This document shows, piece after piece, positions 14,771 through 18,026 of a stretch of DNA of 18,026 nucleotides. The notes under the pieces are model-generated. The model did not search any database. It was not told the origin of the DNA and saw only the letters and a program-made list of their open reading frames with translations. The DNA lies in NCBI GenBank assembly GCA_030673805.1, contig DAOVIH010000016.1:1-18026 (forward strand), in the 5' to 3' direction. Position 1 is the first letter of the stretch. Each line of letters starts with the position of its first letter. The translations under genes were made by a program, and so were the position numbers. This stretch comes from Candidatus Bathyarchaeota archaeon (GTDB lineage: Archaea; Thermoproteota; Bathyarchaeia; Bathyarchaeales; Bathycorpusculaceae).

Positions 14771-16177
14771 ATGGCTGGACGTTTTCTAAATTTCTTAAAG
14801 CCCATCGGCAGAGTACTACCTGAAATCAAAGCTCCTAAACGTAAGGTAAAGTTCAACGAAAAGCTTCTCTGGACTGGCGTCGTCTTAATTATCTATTTGG
14901 TGATGTCAGAAATTCCCCTTTATGGGATTGATCCAGGTGTTGAAGACAATCTGGGGTCACTCAGAATTATCTTTGCCTCAAACCGCGGTACCTTGATGGA
15001 ACTTGGAATCGGACCCATTGTCACCGCCGGATTAATACTGCAACTTCTAATCGGTTCTGCCATAATAGACGCGGATATGTCAAAACCTGAGGACAGGAGT
15101 TTGTTTTCAACAGGCAGCAAGTTTTTTGCCATACTTCTGACTGCTGTCCAGGCTGCTGCTTATCTTGTTAGCGGAATGTATGGAACTCTGTCTGGGGCAA
15201 CTTCAATTATAATATTCTCACAGCTTCTAACAGCTGGTGTTATCGTTATCTTGATGGATGAGCTTGTTCAAAAAGGGTGGGGTTTAGGCAGCGGAATCAG
15301 CCTCTTTATAATGGCCGGAGTTGCACAACAGATCTTCTGGTCAACCTTCAATCCAGGAACAGGATTATTCGTTGGTGGGCTCAGTCTACTTGCCCAGGGC
15401 CAAGCGACATTGTTCGAATGGATAATTGGGATAGGTTCGTATCCATCTCTGCTAGGCTTTTTGGCTACAATAACTGTGTTTCTAGTGGTGATCTATATGG
15501 AAGGAGTGAAAATCAATCTTCCTATATCCTACGCTGGCTACAAAGGGTTCCGAAGTCGATACCCAATTAAACTCCTTTACGTTTCTAATCTTCCAGTAAT
15601 CTTTGCGTCTGCTCTCTTTGCCAACATATATTTCATCTCGAGCTTTTTGTGGAATCAAATGGGGCGACCAGACCCAGGGACAATCCTTTGGCTTGACATC
15701 ATAGGACAATACGCTACGCAAGAGGGTGGTCAGGTACTAACAGTGGGAGGAATAACCTACTTCGTTACATCACCAATGGGCATCATCGAGGTTCTGGCTG
15801 ATCCAATTAGAGCCTTTGTCTATCTGGGAATTCTTGTTGGTTTTTGCGCTTTCTTCGCCCTCATCTGGTTGGAAGTGGGTGGCCTTGGACCCGCAACAGT
15901 CGCACGGCAACTTGTAGGATCAGGCATGCAAATCCCTGGACATAGAAGATCTCAAAGAACCATAGAATTAATTCTCAAACGGTACATTCCAACAGTCACC
16001 ATTCTAGGTGGCATAATCATAGCGTTAATCGCAGGCCTCTCTAACTTTCTAGGGGTATTTGGTTCTGGAATTGGAATCTTGCTTGCCGTAGGCATAGTCT
16101 ACCAGTACTATGAAATATTGATGCGCGAAAGAGCGGCTGAGATGTACCCCGCACTTAAGCGAGTCTTAGGAGAGTAA
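14771..16177 (+). CDS. secY: Protein translocase subunit SecY
   Basis: SecY (Sec61-alpha homologue) forms the protein-conducting channel of the plasma membrane with SecE and Sec61-beta. The 468 residues start with the cytosolic, amphipathic PIGRVLPEIKAPKRKVKFNE, a signature of archaeal SecY. The first membrane segment (LLWTGVVLIIYLVMSEI) and the plug region follow, with LGIGPIVTAGLILQLLIGSA. About ten hydrophobic segments can be seen. The cytosolic loop LPISYAGYKGFRSRYPIKLL matches the C4 ribosome-docking loop, and FFALIWLEVGGLGPATVARQ with GMQIPGHRRSQRTIELIL the next. It ends with EILMRERAAEMYPALKRVLG, as expected. The start is ATG at 14771, 10 bases after L15. Confidence 0.97.
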   Translation: MAGRFLNFLKPIGRVLPEIKAPKRKVKFNEKLLWTGVVLIIYLVMSEIPLYGIDPGVEDNLGSLRIIFASNRGTLMELGIGPIVTAGLILQLLIGSAIIDADMSKPEDRSLFSTGSKFFAILLTAVQAAAYLVSGMYGTLSGATSIIIFSQLLTAGVIVILMDELVQKGWGLGSGISLFIMAGVAQQIFWSTFNPGTGLFVGGLSLLAQGQATLFEWIIGIGSYPSLLGFLATITVFLVVIYMEGVKINLPISYAGYKGFRSRYPIKLLYVSNLPVIFASALFANIYFISSFLWNQMGRPDPGTILWLDIIGQYATQEGGQVLTVGGITYFVTSPMGIIEVLADPIRAFVYLGILVGFCAFFALIWLEVGGLGPATVARQLVGSGMQIPGHRRSQRTIELILKRYIPTVTILGGIIIALIAGLSNFLGVFGSGIGILLAVGIVYQYYEILMRERAAEMYPALKRVLGE

Positions 16178-16254
16178 CTCTACGGGCATAAACGGTTATT
16201 AACTGGAAGCTCAAATAGGCTACAGAGTACTTGCCAATCCATGAGGAAAAAGCA

Positions 16255-16719
16255 ATGGTAATAGAAATTTCAGTCATACCTTGGTCTACGCTATCAATAA
16301 TGTTAATTGCAGTTGTAATCTCTTTCCTAAATACTAGTGTCAACAGGCTTCTAATCACCCGTTTTGTAGGCTGGAAAGAATACCATGTAATGCAGAACGA
16401 GATCTCGGAGTATCGGTCTCAAACAACAAAAGCTATGCGCTCCAAGGATAAGCAACTTCAAGAAAAACTGAAAAAGAAAGAATCGCAAATATCGAATATG
16501 CAAAAGAAGATGGCTAAACCACAGTTGCTTCTTTTTGGAATTTCTATGAGTTATATCCTAATCTGGCTCTTTGTGTTAACACCTACCTACGGTAACGCCG
16601 GTGCTGTTGCGTATGTACCCGGATATGGTGGGATCCCATATATCTATTGGTACTTCCTTAGCTCAATATTTTTCGGAACAATTGCCGGTCGAATAATAGG
16701 CGTAATGCCAATTAAATGA
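16255..16719 (+). CDS. DUF106/EMC3-like membrane protein (Oxa1 superfamily)
   Basis: The 154-residue product has the layout of archaeal DUF106 proteins, members of the Oxa1/YidC/EMC3/TMCO1 insertase superfamily. A first membrane segment (ISVIPWSTLSIMLIAVVISF) is followed by a positively charged RLLITRF region. A coiled-coil hairpin rich in Lys and Gln (roughly residues 45-85) ends in MQKKMAKPQLLLFG, and two further membrane segments follow (SYILIWLFVLTP; YIYWYFLSSIFFGTIAGRII). Members probably help insert membrane proteins near the ribosome and SecY, which fits the location just after secY. I choose ATG 16255 because GAGG lies 8 bases upstream; an in-frame TTG at 16231 would add eight residues and lacks a good site. 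Function is inferred from the family. Confidence 0.9.
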   Translation: MVIEISVIPWSTLSIMLIAVVISFLNTSVNRLLITRFVGWKEYHVMQNEISEYRSQTTKAMRSKDKQLQEKLKKKESQISNMQKKMAKPQLLLFGISMSYILIWLFVLTPTYGNAGAVAYVPGYGGIPYIYWYFLSSIFFGTIAGRIIGVMPIK

Positions 16720-16749
16720 AAACAATGGCACTAAAATCGAGGCCGCGCA

Positions 16750-17358
16750 ATGGACGAAGAAGGTAAGAGTCCTGACAGTGAGACGAAGATTACAATATGC
16801 ATCTCTGGACTTGCAGGAACAGGAAAAAGCACATTAGCCAAAAAAATCGCCCAAGAGTACCACTTGACATATTATTCGGGTGGAGATGAACTACAAGCCT
16901 TGGCCCTTGCAAAAGGATACAAACCTACTGGCCGAGGATGGTGGGAGAGCCCAGAAGGATTATCCTTTCTGGAGGTGAGAGAAAAAGACCCGAATTTTGA
17001 TAGAGCCGTAGACCAAAAGCTCTTGGAACATGCTAATCAAGGAAATATTCTCTTCGACAGTTGGACAATGCCATGGTTACTCAGTAAAAGCTTCAACATA
17101 TGGTTGGAGGCATCTTTGGAGAAGCGGGCTACGAGAGTAGCAAAAAGGGATAAAACGTCAGTAAAAGACGCCATAACGTCTTTGAAGGAGAAAGAAGCTA
17201 GGACCAAGGACATCTACAAAGATCTTTACGGTTTTGCCTTGGGGGAAGATTTTACTCCTTTTCATGTGATTCTAAGCACTGAAGATTTAAGTGCTAAGGA
17301 AGTTTTTCAAGTTCTCTGCAAAATAATTGGCCGCCTCACTCCACATACGGACTCGTGA
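16750..17358 (+). CDS. Cytidylate-kinase-like P-loop NMP kinase
   Basis: This 202-residue protein carries a Walker A P-loop GLAGTGKST near residue 20, followed by a nucleoside-monophosphate-kinase-type helix. The C-terminal lid region FNIWLEASLEKRATRVAKRD, then SVKDAITSLKEKEARTKDIY and KDLYGF, closely follows archaeal cytidylate kinases, which phosphorylate CMP to CDP. Position after the DUF106 gene is also where archaeal cmk usually lies. Two features are odd: the P-loop is not the common GPPGSG-type, and the usual EGR segment contacting the substrate is replaced by FDSWTMPW. A segment around GRGWWESPEG is inserted too. The substrate may therefore differ. It starts at ATG 16750 with GAGG 8 bases upstream. 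Confidence 0.75.
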   Translation: MDEEGKSPDSETKITICISGLAGTGKSTLAKKIAQEYHLTYYSGGDELQALALAKGYKPTGRGWWESPEGLSFLEVREKDPNFDRAVDQKLLEHANQGNILFDSWTMPWLLSKSFNIWLEASLEKRATRVAKRDKTSVKDAITSLKEKEARTKDIYKDLYGFALGEDFTPFHVILSTEDLSAKEVFQVLCKIIGRLTPHTDS

Positions 17359-17510
17359 CTCACTCAAAGAGTTTTACTGAAAACCTTATTCCAACCAACT
17401 TTGTAGTACTGTGGACTCTAAAGATGAGTGAACAACCGGAAAAACCTATGAATATGCTTGTCGTGGACAAAAGCAATTGAAGTCAAGAAAAAAGACAAAG
17501 CCCTTTATGT
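17359..17510. other. Intergenic stretch after the kinase gene
   Basis: These 152 bases separate the kinase gene from the minus-strand fragments and hold no gene I can support. An 18-codon frame from the ATG at 17424 has no ribosome-binding site. No stem-loop terminator is evident. The L14e and cbf5 genes sometimes found here are absent. Confidence 0.5.
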
Positions 17511-17831
17511 TTAGGTTCGTGCTGATTCAGAATCCTTGGTTCTTTCATTTCGAAGGAGGAGTCCTGCATTTTTCCATTGTTCTCTAGCTAATAATAGGTT
17601 TCCAAACGGGCTTCCATGAATAGAATAGAAAATGTAACATAAGTAGGCGCACTGAGAACAATCATTGTAGATTCTGCGTAGCCGATTGAAATTTTCGCTG
17701 TTCCAAACTGTGGGAAGGTCAAAAACTGAAGTTGCGTAGTCAACACCATGGCATCCGGCTACTCTTCCCACCTGGTCTAAGATGAAAAAGTTCTTAAGTG
17801 CACGACAATTCCAAACTCTCTTGTTCGACAT
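17511..17831 (-). pseudogene. Fragment resembling the SPASM C-terminus of a radical SAM protein
   Basis: This minus-strand frame (106 codons) has the cysteine layout of a SPASM domain: Cys9, Cys27, then Cys58, Cys61 and Cys65 (CSQCAYLC). Between them are typical intervening motifs: NCRALKNFFILDQVGRVAGC, and PTVWNSENFNRLRRI. SPASM domains bind auxiliary iron-sulfur clusters at the C-terminus of radical SAM enzymes that modify peptides or proteins. The catalytic radical SAM half, with CxxxCxxC, is not present: an in-frame TGA lies at 17832-17834 just upstream of the ATG, and the DNA beyond codes in another frame. I therefore read it as a remnant whose front part was lost. The rest of the tail is Glu/Lys/Arg-rich. 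A short intact protein is possible but less likely. Confidence 0.55.
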
Positions 17832-18026
17832 TCAATTGAATCACAGAATGCACACATCGGTTGGTCTTTACATTTGTATTGGTAGTCTTGCTTTGTATGT
17901 TGATTAATTATTTTTTGTACTTGTTTATATTCCAGGTTAGGTTTGATATAATCATGATTAAAAGTTGATACTTTATCTTCCCATCCTTGTTCCCATTTCT
18001 TTTTTGCATAAACAGCATACTGGTAT
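17777..18026 (-). pseudogene. Partial primase-like ORF entering from the right edge
   Basis: A minus-strand frame is open from the window's right edge to a TAG at 17777-17779, with no start codon visible, so its front part lies outside. It reads WEQGWEDKVSTFNHDYIKPN, LEYKQVQKIINQHTKQDY, then the cysteine-rich YKCKDQPMCAFCDSIECRTR and EFGI. This resembles the segment after the primase domain (PriCT-like helices followed by a zinc finger with a CRTR-FG ending) in phage and plasmid DNA primase-helicases. After EFGI the frame gives VVHLRTFSS and stops, where such proteins normally continue for hundreds of residues. It is therefore probably truncated by a rearrangement. The DNA is much more AT-rich than the ribosomal region. 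The family assignment is from memory of the motif only. Confidence 0.45.

Noticed and set aside
17424..17480. An 18-codon frame (MSEQPEKPMNMLVVDKSN) after the kinase gene
   Set aside because: There is no ribosome-binding site, no recognisable family and nothing else to support translation.
17829..17840. A perfect palindrome attcaattgaat near the chimeric junction
   Set aside because: It lies within the primase-like coding frame (Asp-Ser-Ile-Glu codons) and is short and AT-rich enough to arise by chance; it is not claimed as an operator or recombination site.
1..18026. CRISPR arrays, tRNA or rRNA genes, insertion sequences
   Set aside because: No regularly spaced direct repeats, cloverleaf-like sequences or transposase motifs were seen on either strand by eye; a computational scan could still find a divergent RNA gene.

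Overview
This window looks like an archaeal chromosome. The ribosomal genes are the archaeal/eukaryotic set (S4e, L32e, L19e, archaeal-type S5, S14 and SecY) together with the RNase P protein Rpp29. Short AT-rich TATA-like boxes precede several genes, and most genes start by a 1-8 base overlap or a Shine-Dalgarno motif. Moderate G+C and gene content suggest a TACK-type lineage, possibly Bathyarchaeia, but that is a guess; nothing here fixes the taxon.

Region 1 (1-5128) is a [NiFe]-hydrogenase maturation cluster. hypF (its first few codons lie outside the window), hypC and hypD run left to right. A small zinc-ribbon protein follows, then hypE in the opposite direction. HypF and HypE make the cyanide ligand from carbamoyl phosphate; HypC and HypD assemble Fe(CN)2CO. 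No hydrogenase subunit, hypA or hypB is seen.

Region 2 (5129-5527) is the divergent control region between hypE and the ribosomal operon. It has a TATA-like box on each side and a 13-codon mini-ORF with a strong Shine-Dalgarno sequence just before L22.

Region 3 (5528-16177) is a long, nearly gapless archaeal S10/spc-type operon: L22, S3, L29, Rpp29, S17, L14, L24, S4e, L5, S14, S8, L6, L32e, L19e, L18, S5, L30, an Hsp20-like protein, L15, SecY. The genes that normally precede L22 (L3, L4, L23, L2, S19) are absent, so the cluster is split at the S19/L22 boundary. The Hsp20-like gene between L30 and L15 is an unexpected insertion.

Region 4 (16255-17358) continues with a DUF106/EMC3-type membrane insertase homologue and a cytidylate-kinase-like P-loop kinase. 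The adk, L34e, L14e and cbf5 genes often found nearby are not present.

Region 5 (17359-18026) differs in character and is AT-rich towards the end. On the minus strand a partial reading frame entering from the right edge resembles the zinc-finger part of phage/plasmid-type primases. It runs out of frame into a separate fragment that looks like the SPASM C-terminus of a radical SAM protein. This looks like a recombination scar at the border of an accessory region. No complete novel system is visible; if one exists it lies to the right of this window.
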